NCBI GenBank assembly: GCA_024699855.1
Contig: JAMPIQ010000002.1
Coordinates: forward strand, 7,316,001 to 7,380,000
Direction of reading: 5' to 3'
Source of the DNA: Aphelenchoides besseyi
Taxonomy: Eukaryota > Nematoda > Chromadorea > Rhabditida > Aphelenchoididae
DNA: 64,000 nucleotides
Below the pieces are notes generated by a model. It saw only the letters and a list, made by a program, of their open reading frames with translations, had not been told where the DNA came from and made no database searches. Position 1 is the stretch's first letter; each line of letters begins with the position of its first letter. A program made the position numbers and the translations under genes. Below are positions 1 through 11,675 of the stretch, in pieces.

Positions 1-59
1 TCAATCACAATTGAGCAAATGAAACGGTTTGTGTAGAATTAAAAAATACGAATTTGGTG

Positions 60-460
60 ATGGCATTTACTCTACAAATCCGATCAATTGCGATTCTAAT
101 TGCTGGAGTTGTGGCTTTTATGTGGACCGGACAGGGATTCTATCCTTTTGCCTGTTTTGGAGGTACGACCTGGACGGCTGCTTGTTTGATCATACTTCCG
201 GTAATTAATGAGATTGGATTATGTGTGGCAGTGCTTTTGTATTCATTCTCGAACTGTTTGACTCAGTGGTTTACGGGTAAGCATCTTTTCAATAGGCAGT
301 TTTTGTGTAAAACTTAAACCAAATCTTCAGGAAACTACGGCTTATTCATGACTACTACACGAACACCAATTCCAGCGAAATCGACTTGAACTGCGAAACC
401 AACCGAAGTTTTGAAGTGGACAAACGTTTCAGACACCGGCTAACCCTCAACAACAGTTGA
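60..460 (+). CDS. Small multi-span membrane protein (two exons)
   Basis: The ATG at 60 opens a strongly hydrophobic frame with two or three membrane segments (IAILIAGVVAFMW, TAACLIILPVI, GLCVAVLLYSF). A TTTGTGTAG acceptor about 20 nt upstream looks like a trans-splice site, so this may be the true start. The second exon follows a TCTTCAG acceptor at about 330. Two donors are possible. GTTTAC near 271 gives a polar tail ending at 460; the stronger GTAAGC a few bases later gives a shorter tail ending at 389. I do not recognise the family. It resembles the 4.1-5.2 kb gene only in being a multi-span membrane protein. Confidence 0.5.
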
Positions 461-825
461 CGATCACTAAGAACGTAGGCAAGGCGAACGAACAATTCGA
501 AAGATGAAAAGCGGTGAAGACGTTTGCAACCCGCCAAATGATGAATGAAATATGGCGGAAACAAATGCCAAAAGCGGTGAATCAAACGTATAAGTTCAAC
601 AACCGGTCAAACATCAATTATTTTAGTATTCTCAATAAACTAACTGGTCCAAACGTTACGTCCAACCAACAATCATTGAAATCAATTCAGACAATACGGC
701 AATGAGTAAAGAGATTTTCGGAGAAGATTTTTCTGGTCTATTGGGGGTATTCTGTTGTTTCGTTAGGAAATAGAGTTGTGGTGCTGTTCTGTGTTGCGTT
801 GAAGTTAAAACTCTCCGTTGGAATC
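461..825. other. Intergenic, nothing recognised
   Basis: No supported gene. It is the presumed 5' flank of the HMG-box gene that starts at 826. Confidence 0.5.
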
Positions 826-2550
826 ATGTCGACTTCAAACAAAAAGACCGGTGGTACGTTTATGTCAAAAGTTGCAATACGAATGGTTATTTCAGTTAAA
901 CGAGGAGCTAAACCAAAACAGGAGGGAGAACCAAAACGAGTAATGTCGTCGTTCTTTTTTTACTTGGATTTTTTGCGTAAACAGATGCAAAAACCCATGG
1001 TTTTTTCCAAATTTACAAAAGAGGCGGGCAGAAGGTGACGACAGTTAACTGAGGAACAACGACGACCGTTCCGAGAAAAAGCCCAGGAAGACAAACGACG
1101 TTATCAAGCTGAAATGGTCGAGTTTCGCCGTAAGTTAAATGTTTCGAGGTCGGTGGTAATCAAACGATTTAGAAGGAAAGGTATTCGATCAGACTCCGAA
1201 AAAACCAATCAAAATGGAGTCGAAAATATGCACTGACGGTCATTACATTGTCCGCTGTGTGGAAAAACCCCCAAAGATATAAAATACCACGTTCAAGAGC
1301 GACACTGTGGAGGGGATTCAAAAAAACGGCATTCGTTTATGGAAAAAATTTTCGATACCACCGGGAACACTGCACAGGACTTTCAGCGTGCGTTTCAAGA
1401 GGCCGGGATCGCGTTTCAAAAGAAACTTCGAGGTTTTTTGGCGAATTGATCAGTTCATCTCGTACTCCGGAAACCGACGAGGTAAAATCTCATCATATAT
1501 GCCGTCTTAACCGATATTTAGATGCTCGTTCGGTTTGAAACGTGGAATCAAACTTTTGGTGTACATTTCGGTCGACAGGATAACTGCGCTTACGTTCTTC
1601 TTCACGAACCAACCGGTCGAGACCTCGAGTCTTCATTGGAGCTTGAGTCATTCAAATACGCGGGTCGTCATAGCAAGTGTAAATCTGGTTACCACAATTA
1701 GAAGCCACACTTTTTTCTCGGTCACTCGGTTGAACAAGTGGTTTTTAAATTTCGAATAATTTCTAAGATTGGGGTTCAGGAACCACGCACTTTCGTGAAA
1801 AAACACCTCCAAGCGTTCAAGGATAACAATCCAATATTCCAGTGGGTCATCTGCGGAGCAACTGGATCTACCGAATTGGCGGTATTGGAAAACTCGTTGG
1901 TCTGCGCACTAAGTTAAGACCATTTTTTTCTTGATTGATTCTGTGATTAAGGCGTTCTTTCATCCGGACTTTCCTGGAACACGTTGATTCCATCACTTCC
2001 TAAAAGTTATCACCAAGAGTTCGACGTTGATCCTGAAATGTACGTGTTTTACGGAGCATATTTGCTCTTCAACGCGGTGGTTCAGATTCGGGAAGCAGTT
2101 GAAAACGAGTAAGAACTTTTTTCTTTAATCACACCCTGATTATTAGCACATTCAAATTCACCCGCGAGTTCATCTCAACAGTCAATGCATCATGGGCGCC
2201 CGACCAGATCCAAAAAATGCAAAGTCTTGCGATCGATTCGGATGATGACCGTGTGGATGTTTTGGATGAAAATGAAACGGTTAACGATGAGAATGAATCG
2301 ACAACTAGCGCTGGTAAAGACGACTACGAAGATCGTATTCAACTGTTGGAACGCAGGTTGTTGAATTACGAAGAATGGCAACAAGAAGTGGAGGTTTTGG
2401 AGGCTAAATTGAACGACGCCAATTTTTTGAAGGCCCAGCTGGAAAGCTTGGTGAAAAGCGAATTGTTGGATGGTTGTAGCGGTAAGAATTTTCGTACTTT
2501 TGTTTCTATTCTGATATTTAGCTCCAAAGATTCGCAAGACGGACGACTGA
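826..2550 (+). pseudogene. HMG-box gene with in-frame stops (probable pseudogene)
   Basis: Starts MSTSNKKTG; a 43-nt intron (about 855-897) leads into a clear HMG box (PKRVMSSFFFYLDFLRKQM..., then RQLTEEQRRPFREKAQEDKR). The box's conserved core Trp codon is TGA (at 1036-1038) where TGG is expected. Downstream exons can be joined in phase through short introns (about 1129-1171, 1479-1521 and 1912-1950), but a second in-frame stop, TAG, lies near 1699-1701. The 3' end looks intact: an acidic, coiled-coil region (RIQLLERRLLNYEEWQQEVE) and a last exon ending at 2550. A C-x2-C segment near 1230-1290 can be read in one frame. Both stops could arise by single C-to-T or G-to-A transitions from sense codons. 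The options are a young pseudogene, assembly error or polymorphism. The family beyond the HMG box is not recognised. Confidence 0.55.
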
Positions 2551-4121
2551 TCTCGACAACGTAGAGTTAAATGTTACGTGTAAACACTTCAATACTGTTA
2601 TTTCTTCTCAAATCTCACTTTTAAATCCGAACTCATTCATTTTGTCTTGACAAATTGCTCGTCGTAATTTTTAAATTGCAATTACATGGAAATTTTTTGG
2701 CTACTTTTTTCAACTTTCACAATAAACACAGATACTCGAATGAACGATGGTGAAAATGAGGTGTCAAAAATTGAATATCGCTAAAACCCCGCAATACATT
2801 AGTTGAATGACTAACGAGAAAATTGGCGGATTGAAAACTGATTCGAAACTATTCATTTTTAGTTTGCTAATCATCTTACGCTTGGACCTTGAAAGCAAGC
2901 GTGCGTCATGATATTTGCGTTGCCAAAAAACGAATCCATTCGGCGGTTATCAAACTCTGACGCTATGAGTATACGACGGGTCGGCTGTTTACATTTTTAT
3001 CACTTGCACACAATCGGCAATATAAACTCAAAAACAATTGCCTTCACGTAGGACTGTCAAAGAGATTCGAATCGACAAAAATAACTGAACTTCTATATAA
3101 TCGAAAACTCGCCTTTTTTGCTCCGGGAATTTAAAATACAAAAAATTGTTTATGGAAGATCTAAAGCCCTGGAATTTGCCCATTGGCTGTATTCCGAGTC
3201 GTGCCTTCAGCTGTCGTCTGTATTCCCAAATGATTGACAATTTGAGGACAATAATGGAAGTGACGACGAAGAAACTACAACGAAAGTCCTTCAGAGCCAA
3301 TAGACCGTGTCAATCAAAAGTGACAATAAACGTGTTTATAGGGTGTAAATTGCAGAAGCTCAAGACATTAAGTCCTTCGAATTTGCGATGTTTGTTGATA
3401 AGCAAACGAAAAAGGAATCCGAATTCAAAGCAATGACCTCCATTTTGACGTTAAGGCAACGGCCGGACGATAAAAAGATGAGATCTTTCTCATCATCATT
3501 GTCGATGAAACACAGACCGAAGGGACTGAAATCCGAGAGAATTTGCCTTCATTGCCGAAGAGTGAGCATTCTGTTGTTGATTGGATTTGACTTGAAATTC
3601 TGTTTGAGGCGAAGGGGCGGAAAAGTTTGTGTTGGTGTTAGCAAATCTTCTTTTTCTCAACTTCCTTTCTCCAACTGTTTCCTTCAACTCACTTCTTTTC
3701 CTCCAACTTCATTGAGCAGTAAAATCGTTTAATTGCGCATCATTCTTTTGGAAATTTTGAAGTATTTAACACCAAAGATCGTCTGTTTATTTGTGTGGGA
3801 CTCAGGCTAAATGCAATATCAGAGTTCTTGTAATGGACTCAAGGTTTCAAATAAGGACAAGCATTTTGTTATCAGAATCTTTCAATCTCATTTGCTAATT
3901 TATTGGGGATACATTATGGCGTGCGTGGAAGTTGGCTGAACAATTAATTCTATGTTTTTTTGGTGGAATATCGTAGTTACAGATCTTCTGAGCTAAACGA
4001 CCAGCGTGTCGTTTCTGAGTGTTCATGAATGTTACAGGTTTGTTGTGGATATGCTATCCGGTAACATTGTTTATGGCGTTTGTAAGTTCAAAACTGGACA
4101 ACTAATCTACATCATGAATTT
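2551..4121. other. Intergenic 1.6 kb, nothing convincing
   Basis: Short open frames near 3146-3730 have no domain, no consistent splice sites and low-complexity translation. They were not called. Confidence 0.5.
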
Positions 4122-5231
4122 ATGACCGAATTTGTCACGGGTCTATGCTACGTATTCTTCTGTTTGCCTTTCTTCGCATTCTTACTACCCATCATTTCGG
4201 GCGTTGTGTCTTCGATAACTTCTGTTTATGCGTTGATGATACAGTATCCAAATAGGTAAGCTGAGTAATTAAGGATTCTGTTATGGATAAGCCATAACAT
4301 TCGGATTGATTACATTTAAGCACCTTCATTACAGATGCGAATTAACGTTGCAGTTTCTGTCGGTATTCTTTGCGTCGTGTTTATTTCTGACGACAACTAC
4401 TGAAGCATTTTGTTTACGTAGAAGTGAGTTATCGAATACAGAATTATCTCAAATAAGCACTTTGAAGTTCATTATGGAAATGGCACAAGTGTTTGTGCGG
4501 GTATATTAAATCGGACATTAACATCAACGACTGCTTGTCATGAAGCGTTGACCGACTTTCAAGTTTGTTGTGGAGCAGAATGAAAAGACATTGTATAATT
4601 GTAGAACAATATACTGACAAAACTGGGTATAACGAATGTTCATTCATTGGAAATAAGTTTGACCACAGTTCTTGCCGTCTGCTCGCTGATTCATCTTAGT
4701 TCGGGAATCATTCTTTCGTTATTTAGCGCTCGTGAGAATCGGTAAGTATAATTATCGATGAAAAGAACGATGATCTTTTAGATTTCGATTGAGTTTACCT
4801 CATTGGCAAGTAATTTTTGGTTTGAGTACTCTGCTCATCTCTTATGCCTATCATTCGTATTGTTGTGTTTTCTTTTTCGCTTATTTTCCAACAGTCGTTG
4901 CATGCTTTTGTTTGGCCCAAGCCGCTGTTCCATGGCATTTCCGCGATAAGTCAACACCACGCCAAGTGTTCTCAATCATTGGAGCAGCCTTTTCTACCGC
5001 CTTAATCGCTGTAAATTCATTTGGTTTCTACTGTTGGGCCAACAGGTCTTCGAAGGGTATATAGCGATAACTTTTAGTTGTTTAAGGTTTACTTCACCAA
5101 CTGAAAAAGCTCCGGGAGTTTATCGCTACTGCACAGTACCTCGAAACCTGTACACCATGTGTCATCGAACACTCGAGTTTTCTAGTCCATATATATGGTG
5201 GAGTCCCGAACAAGTAAAAAGTAATGAATAA
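4122..5231 (+). CDS. Multi-span membrane protein, probably four or more TM helices
   Basis: A continuous model can be built over five or six short exons starting MTEFVTGLCYVFFCLPFFAF. Introns lie at about 4256-4334, 4422-4465 (donor GTGAGTT), 4555-4603 (donor GTTTGTTG), 4742-4780 and 5046-5088, and every join keeps phase. Hydrophobic segments occur at the start, after YPNRC (LQFLSVFFASCLFL), at LTTVLAVCSLIHLSSGIIL, and in the 4781-5045 exon. A Cys- and Asn-rich loop (HYGNGTSVCAGILNRT) between TM2 and TM3 looks extracellular and has N-glycosylation sequons. The protein ends in a polar tail (PYIWWSPEQVKSNE). The tetraspan-like topology is inferred, and there is no confident family. Confidence 0.6.
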
Positions 5232-5713
5232 GAATTGTAAACAATGGTATTTAGGTTCAAAATGAAACCGAGATTGTTCAGTTTGTTACACACTCACTGC
5301 TGACATTAACGGGTCTTATACATTTTGCATTTTTTATTTGTGATGCATTTGGATAGAATTCTGGAAAATGTACTGATGTTGTGAACAAAATCTAATAAAT
5401 TTCTTTTTGATAGTTTGGACGAATTTAGAGAAGAAAGTTTTAACAGTTCAGTTTATAAAAAACGCAATTCTTTTTCTCACAATAAACATTTTTTCAGACA
5501 AACAAAATGCCACAGATTGCATGGTCAAGGATAAACTACTGGGTCTTAGGTCGAAAGGGAATAAGGCATAGGCTGATGCAAGAGCGGCCTTGACGAGCGA
5601 ATTGAATGTTCCGTTTACTTTTATCGTGTTGAATTTTGATCAACTCAAAGCATCTTTTATAATTTTTTTGTTTCAGTTTGGTTGTTTATTCATATCAACT
5701 GACTCTCAACAAG
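5232..5713. other. Intergenic, eEF1B-gamma 5' region
   Basis: Contains polyadenylation-like AATAAA motifs near 5394 and 5480. A TTTGTTTCAG acceptor near 5675 probably serves the eEF1B-gamma mRNA (5'UTR intron or trans-splice site). Confidence 0.4.
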
Positions 5714-7254
5714 ATGGTTAACACTGTAAGTCGAAAACTGTTATGAAAAAGAGTTGAAATGTGCGTTTAGGTTGTCTATGGTGATGCGCAAAGCTTCCGC
5801 ACCCAAAAGATTCTAATTGCTGCGAAATTCGCTGGGAAGAAAGTCGAGACGAAAAGCAGTGCACCACCAGCTGAAAAATTCCCGCTAGGTTTGGTGGGTT
5901 AATAGAAGATCTTACATCCATCATCTAAAGTTTTAGACTCCCGCTCTTGAGGAAGGAGAAACCACTCTGTTTGGAGCGGATGCAATTGTAAAACATTTGG
6001 TGCAAAAAGACTCGACTTACGTTCCTAACGTATGTTCACAAAATAGTTTACTGTCAATCATTTTGTTTAATTCAGGAACCGTCCCTTGACCAATGGCTTT
6101 CGTGGGCTGATAGCGAGTTGCTACCCAATGTTCTCGCTTATGTTCTTCCATCGCTTTCGTTCGCTCATTTGGACCACGATACTGTTGAGCATGCAAAGAA
6201 AGAGCTTCTCGCTCAACTTCAACGTTTCGACAAGCATTTACTCACTCGAACTTTTCTGGTCGGTGAACGTTTGTCGATGGCTGATGTCTCGGTTGCATTG
6301 AATTTGGTTGCCGCCTTCAAAAATGTTCTTGATACCAAAACTCGAAAGAATTTGGTCAATTTGACTCGTTGGTTTACCACCGTCGTCAATCAACCAAAAG
6401 TTAAGGAGGTGGTTGGAGAAGTGAAATTGGCTGACGAAGTTGCCACTTTCCATATCGATGCTTTTAAGAAAAACTCCGCTACTCACAAGAAGGACGGTAA
6501 TTTTGGAAACAAGTGATCTCAATCAAACGTTTGAAATTACAGACAAAAAGCACGACAACAAAAAGAAGGATCATCATGAAACGAAATCCGAGAAGAAGGA
6601 GAAGCCACAAAAGGCACCAAAAGAACATCAACCGAAAGAACCGGAAGACGATGATGGAATTCCACAAGAACCAAAATTCGTTGATCCGTTCCTTGAGTTC
6701 CCAGGCGGTGAATTCAACATGGATGCATTCAAACGCGTCTATTCCAATGAAGACACGAACACCAAAGCTATTCCGTGGTTCTGGGCTAAATTCGAACCTG
6801 AAAACTATAGCATCTGGTACGGAGAGTACAAATATCCCGAGGAATTGACTCAAGTTTTTATGTCGTGCAATCTGATCACCGGTAATTTTCTGTCTTCGCA
6901 CCTCTTGAATTCTCTTTTTTGTTGTTGTTTAGGTATGTTCCAACGTCTTGACAAGATGCGCAAACACGCGTTTGGTTCCGTTTGTCTCTTTGGTGACAAC
7001 AACGACTCGACTATTTCGGGAATTTGGATTTGGCGCGGTCCGAAATTGGCATTCGAGTTGTCTCCTGATTGGCAGGTAGACTATGAAAGGTACATTGTAG
7101 TCTACAAATCCAAAGAACTGAATTTTGTTTTAGCTACAACTGGACTAAATTGGATCCGAACAGCGAAGATACGAAGAAGAAGGTAAACGCTTATCTTGCG
7201 TGGGAAGGTTTTGACAATCCAAAGCCATTCAATCAAGGTAAAATCTTCAAATAA
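5714..7254 (+). CDS. eef1g: Elongation factor 1B gamma subunit
   Basis: Structural subunit of the eEF1B complex, which recycles eEF1A-GDP to eEF1A-GTP in the cytosol. The N-terminal GST-like thioredoxin fold begins [20 protein letters not shown], followed by the GST C-terminal helical domain ([20 protein letters not shown]). Then comes a Lys/Glu-rich linker ([19 protein letters not shown]) and the conserved EF1G C-terminal domain ([40 protein letters not shown]) ending in the hallmark [10 protein letters not shown]. Introns are short, at about 5727-5769, 5888-5935, 6031-6075, 6497-6540, 6882-6932 and 7091-7132. Length and domain order match family members, and the reading frame is intact. A poly(A) signal follows at 7372. 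Confidence 0.96.
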
Positions 7255-7371
7255 AAGGTCTGCCAACGTGTGCGGTTGCTGTTTTAAAACATGTTTTGTT
7301 GTTTCTCCGCATACCGTACGATTCGCGTTTTAACGTGATTGTTTTTATTGTTAACGATTCGGTAGTTGTGG

Positions 7372-7377
7372 AATAAA
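7372..7377 (+). promoter_or_regulatory. Poly(A) signal AATAAA of eEF1B-gamma
   Basis: AATAAA lies 118 nt past the stop. A minus-strand AATAAA (7404-7409 on the + strand as TTTATT) could serve exportin-1, so the two convergent 3'UTRs may nearly meet here. Confidence 0.5.
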
Positions 7378-7790
7378 CTAATTTTTACAGTTACGACACC
7401 ATTTTTATTTCACAAATACTTCCGAAAACTAGTGTTGAATTTTGCTTACAGAGAGATACGAGAACGGAACAGACAAATTATAACAATAAATAACCTGAAT
7501 TCATGATCAGACTAAGAACGGAATCAAAAAAGTACAGCAACACAATCGACATTTGTGTAAGATCAGGACGTTGAAGAGAATAAGAGAAACCACTCAAGAA
7601 AAAGAACACACATCTTAAAGAACACTCAATCATCTTAACATTCAGCTCACAAATTCTCTCGATTCAATAGCTTTCGACTTGTTTTCATTACAAAAAACAC
7701 ACAACTAGGGTTTAAGAAAAGAATACGAAATTTAAAAGACAACGAAAGTCATACAATAAAGTAAACAAAACGTGTCAATTCGCTTCGAAG

Positions 7791-10700
7791 TTAGGAGGTC
7801 ATGTCATCGTCGGCAAGTTCGTGCGGATTCTGAATACCGGGCACGAATGCCTTTTCGGCTTGAAGGCGTTGAAGTTCTTTTTCTTTTTCCTCCAAAAACA
7901 AGTCGGCGATATCGGTTCCAGCTTCTTCCTGCAAATTGGAATTCTCGTTCATTGCTAATCAATCAAATCAACAAACCCGAATTTGCACCAAGAAATCACG
8001 GATATGATCACGCATCTTGGACGTATTTTGATTGTACGAAAAGAAGCCTTTGATGGTAACTCGAATCTGATCGCTAAAATCGTCGGTTATTAAATGTCCG
8101 TGCATCTTGTAATTTACGCCGTGAGATTCGGAAAATGTTCGGCCAAAATGCGACCTAACGTGTCGAAAATGAACTCCGAATTCTTATCGGCCGTTTGCGT
8201 CGCATCCAATGGAATTTGAATGTCCGTTTCAATACAATGGAAAAGTTGGCAAATAGCATCACTCAAGTTTCCCAAACCAACGAACGGCACTTGATTGTGA
8301 TCCGTGACGACGCCGATGACGTGCGTGAGAATTTGCATGAAATAACGTTGATAGAACACTTGTCGTGTATTCAATGGAATATTGGAATCGCGTAAACGAA
8401 CAAGTATTTCAACGATTAATTGAATTCCTAAACATTTGCGTCATGCAATCAAACAGATTTTTCGAAACAAACCGATTTCAGCAACACTTCGCATGGTGTG
8501 TTGGAGGGCCCAGAGAATGGCTTGAATAACCAAATTCACCATGTCTTCGGGCAAACCCATGATTTCTTGATCAAAACACGAGCGAACAGCAGCATCCAGC
8601 ATTTGAAAAAACTAAAATTCGTGATGTTTATCAAATAATGTTGACCAGGAACATACGTTAACTCGATGTTCGGGGAAGAACGATGTGTCGGCCTTGATCA
8701 TTTCAAGCGTTGGAAAGAAGACAAGTTCAAACATTCGTTGCAAATGACTTGAGAACCTTTCCTAAAATATAAGTTTGAACAATAAAAGTCAAAAATTTAA
8801 TCAAACCTTGAGTGAAGTAATCGTGATTGAAAGAAGCGAAAGAACCTTAGGTTCACGAGCTTCCGGCACACACATCGCATAATCCTGCAGAATGGTATCG
8901 AAGAGAGCCGGAATCACAACACCAGCCATTGCTTCTTGAACTTCAACCAACTAGAAAGTAACAATTGTATTGGCGTTTTGTGGTTTCTGCTTACTTTGCG
9001 TTGTGAATCCCGTGGTGCAACAAGTGACGGTTCAGCACGCGCAATCCACGTGGATAGCACAGTCAAAATCTCGCGTTTTACAGTTCGCATTTGTTTCACC
9101 AACGGTTGTTTCAGCACTTCTTGTCCTTGTTCGTTAACGAGATTTGTAGTTGAGCTAGAGATCAATCGATACATGGCAATCATATCCTCGAAGATGCGTT
9201 GAATTTGCGTGTAAAATGGAATACCGATCGATTTGCAAGCTGACACATTGGTCTGAAAGATGGACAATTAAATTTCTGAAACAAATTAGCAATCAACCTT
9301 AAGTATGTGAACGAGATTCTTGAGAACTTCAGGCTCCAGGATAATGTTTGTATCTTGAGTGGCATGTTCAATGATTTCACTCCATACACGATTCGGCACA
9401 ACCATCAGACTTTCAATAAGTTTCGTTTGTGCTGCTTCATCGTGTTCACTGCTGATAATGTGACCCATGGCTTCATAGAAGACGTGCACTTGCGGTTCAC
9501 TCAAATCACAAATGATGGTTGAAAGATTGAGAAGAATTTCATCGACAAACGGTTGAGATTCACCGATTTGAGTCATAGTAAAATGGCTTTTGCACTTCAT
9601 GACAATTTTAATGAACGTATCGCACGCCATGTCTTGTACTCCTTCGTGACTTTCATGTGCAAACTCAAAGAGCTAAACAAGATCGATCAGGTTGAAATCC
9701 AAAATCATACTCACTTTGTTAATGACCGTTTTCAAGAATCGCCAATGAGCACGAAGAAAACGCGGATATTGTCCGACCACGTACATGATGTTGGACGCAA
9801 TGACTGCTTTGTTATTCTTTCCACGTTTTTGTTCACAAAGTCCGAGCAGATCGCGAATGACTGTGACTAGAAAACGACGTTCATCTTCTTCGTGCATTGC
9901 TCCGGAAATCGATCCAATTGCCCAACACAAAGTGTTCAGATTCTTCCATGACCATTCTGTTCCATTAACTTGGTTTTGCAGTTTTTCGATCATCTTCATT
10001 TCGGTATCTCGATAATCTAAATGAGTCAAGAAGACGAGCGTTTCGCGCATCGTTTTGTAGAGAACAATTGAATCAGTATCCTTAACCAATTCGCGAACGG
10101 CTTCGTTGTTCTCGTTTACGACCACAATCACTTCTTCCGGTTTGGCCATCCGCGAAATCATCAGCATACGTAGTTCGCTGAGAAACGGCGAGTAAAGACG
10201 ACGACGAGGCAAATCGTTGCTGTTTTCGCGTAGACGACGAATTGAATCGGAGAAATTGATTTGTGTTTCAGAGAACGGTGACTCTCGGAACAATTCGGAA
10301 GTCAACCAATTCCAATAGTCCATGCAAATCTAAAGCAAAAACTAATTCAAATAAAAAGCTGCTAACCTTAAAAATCTCCATGTCCTCGACCTCACTAATC
10401 TTCAGCATGTATTTCAAGGCCAACTCGTGAGCTCGTCGCGTTTCCAATCGATTTATTTCGGGATTTGCTTCCAATACTTCGCAAATGTTTGCGTGTTTCT
10501 TGAGATATGCCGAAAAGAATTGAGCCAAATTGGAGATCAATTGTTGCTCTTCGTTTCGTCCAATGACAAACGATTGTGCAATGTCGAGTTCCAACGGGAG
10601 TTGTTCGACTAAGACTTCTACCACTTTTTTGAACATGACATCCAAACGCTGCCCGTATTTTGGTTCATTGTCGATATCGATCGTCGAGATTTCCACCAAA

Positions 10701-11675
10701 CATTGAACACAAAGAGCGCGAAAATTGGGAAATGGCAAAAACTGAGACAAATTTGCCGTTTATTATCTGAATTCATGATTGCAGACTTACTCGTCCAGTA
10801 ATCAATTCGATGAGATTGTTTTCAAAAATGAATCCAACCGGTACCCAACTTAGAAAACCGTGTAATGTACGCAAAGTTTTGTAGATCAAATCGACATTCT
10901 CAGCGGATTGCTTAAGACAGAAATTTATTCATAGAACATTCAAAACTTTCTTACCAAAATTTCCAAACACAACGCGTGAACTGCTTGGAACTGACCACAG
11001 AACTCTTGTTTGAGATAAGCTGCTTTGGATGAAGTCAAATTGGTTTCGAAATCGAAAACCTCTTCGCTCAACAATCGCAGAATCTCCATGTTGTTTGTGC
11101 AAATCCACTGCGAGTTTCGACTCGATCCAACAATGTCCATGATGAACGTGGGCCAATGACGTGGCCATTCGAACTTGACGATCTAAATAATTTAAATTTC
11201 AACAGTTCAGCTAGTTAAATTTTGCCTGCACCAACACCAGATTTAACTTTTGAAGCAAAAGTTTCTGTCCGTCGTTTTCGCATTCCGCTTTGCTGATGTC
11301 CAGAATTTTGCCGACGATATACCCCTTGATTCCTTCGCATTGATCCCGTGGCAAACTTCGCCAACGTGTTTGAATCAATTCCTCGAGAATTTGTAGGCCA
11401 AAGTATTTGGTCTCGACGCATTTGCTAAACTCGAGAATCGCATCCACTTTGGTCCATGCTCGAGGATCGACTTTGAAACCGGAAAGGAGTTCGGAAGCAT
11501 CGCGTTGTTGTTGACCGGCACCTTTGTTCATGATCATGACAACCTAAAATACAAAAGCAAAGTTTAAAAAGTAAACCAACTTGATCCAAGATGTCCACAT
11601 CGATCTTTTCACACGCCGGATCCAGTGCTGTCCGTGCCTGTTCGATGATTTGAATGGCCGACGATGAAGCGACCA
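7791..11675 (-). CDS. xpo1: Exportin-1 (CRM1)
   Basis: RanGTP-dependent nuclear export receptor for leucine-rich NES cargo. The start [19 protein letters not shown] leads into the importin-beta N-terminal region and CRM1 repeats. Landmarks match CRM1 throughout: [36 protein letters not shown] HEAT repeats, [14 protein letters not shown], and the highly conserved block [20 protein letters not shown]. The NES-groove cysteine is present in [15 protein letters not shown], the residue modified by leptomycin B in sensitive species. The C-terminus ends [15 protein letters not shown], like other CRM1 tails. About a dozen short introns interrupt it. A TTTATTTTTAG acceptor lies about 17 nt upstream of the ATG. 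The frame looks intact. Confidence 0.96.

Noticed and set aside
826..2550. Maelstrom homologue (HMG box plus MAEL domain)
   Set aside because: The region after the HMG box does not show the MAEL-domain ECHC pattern I would expect.
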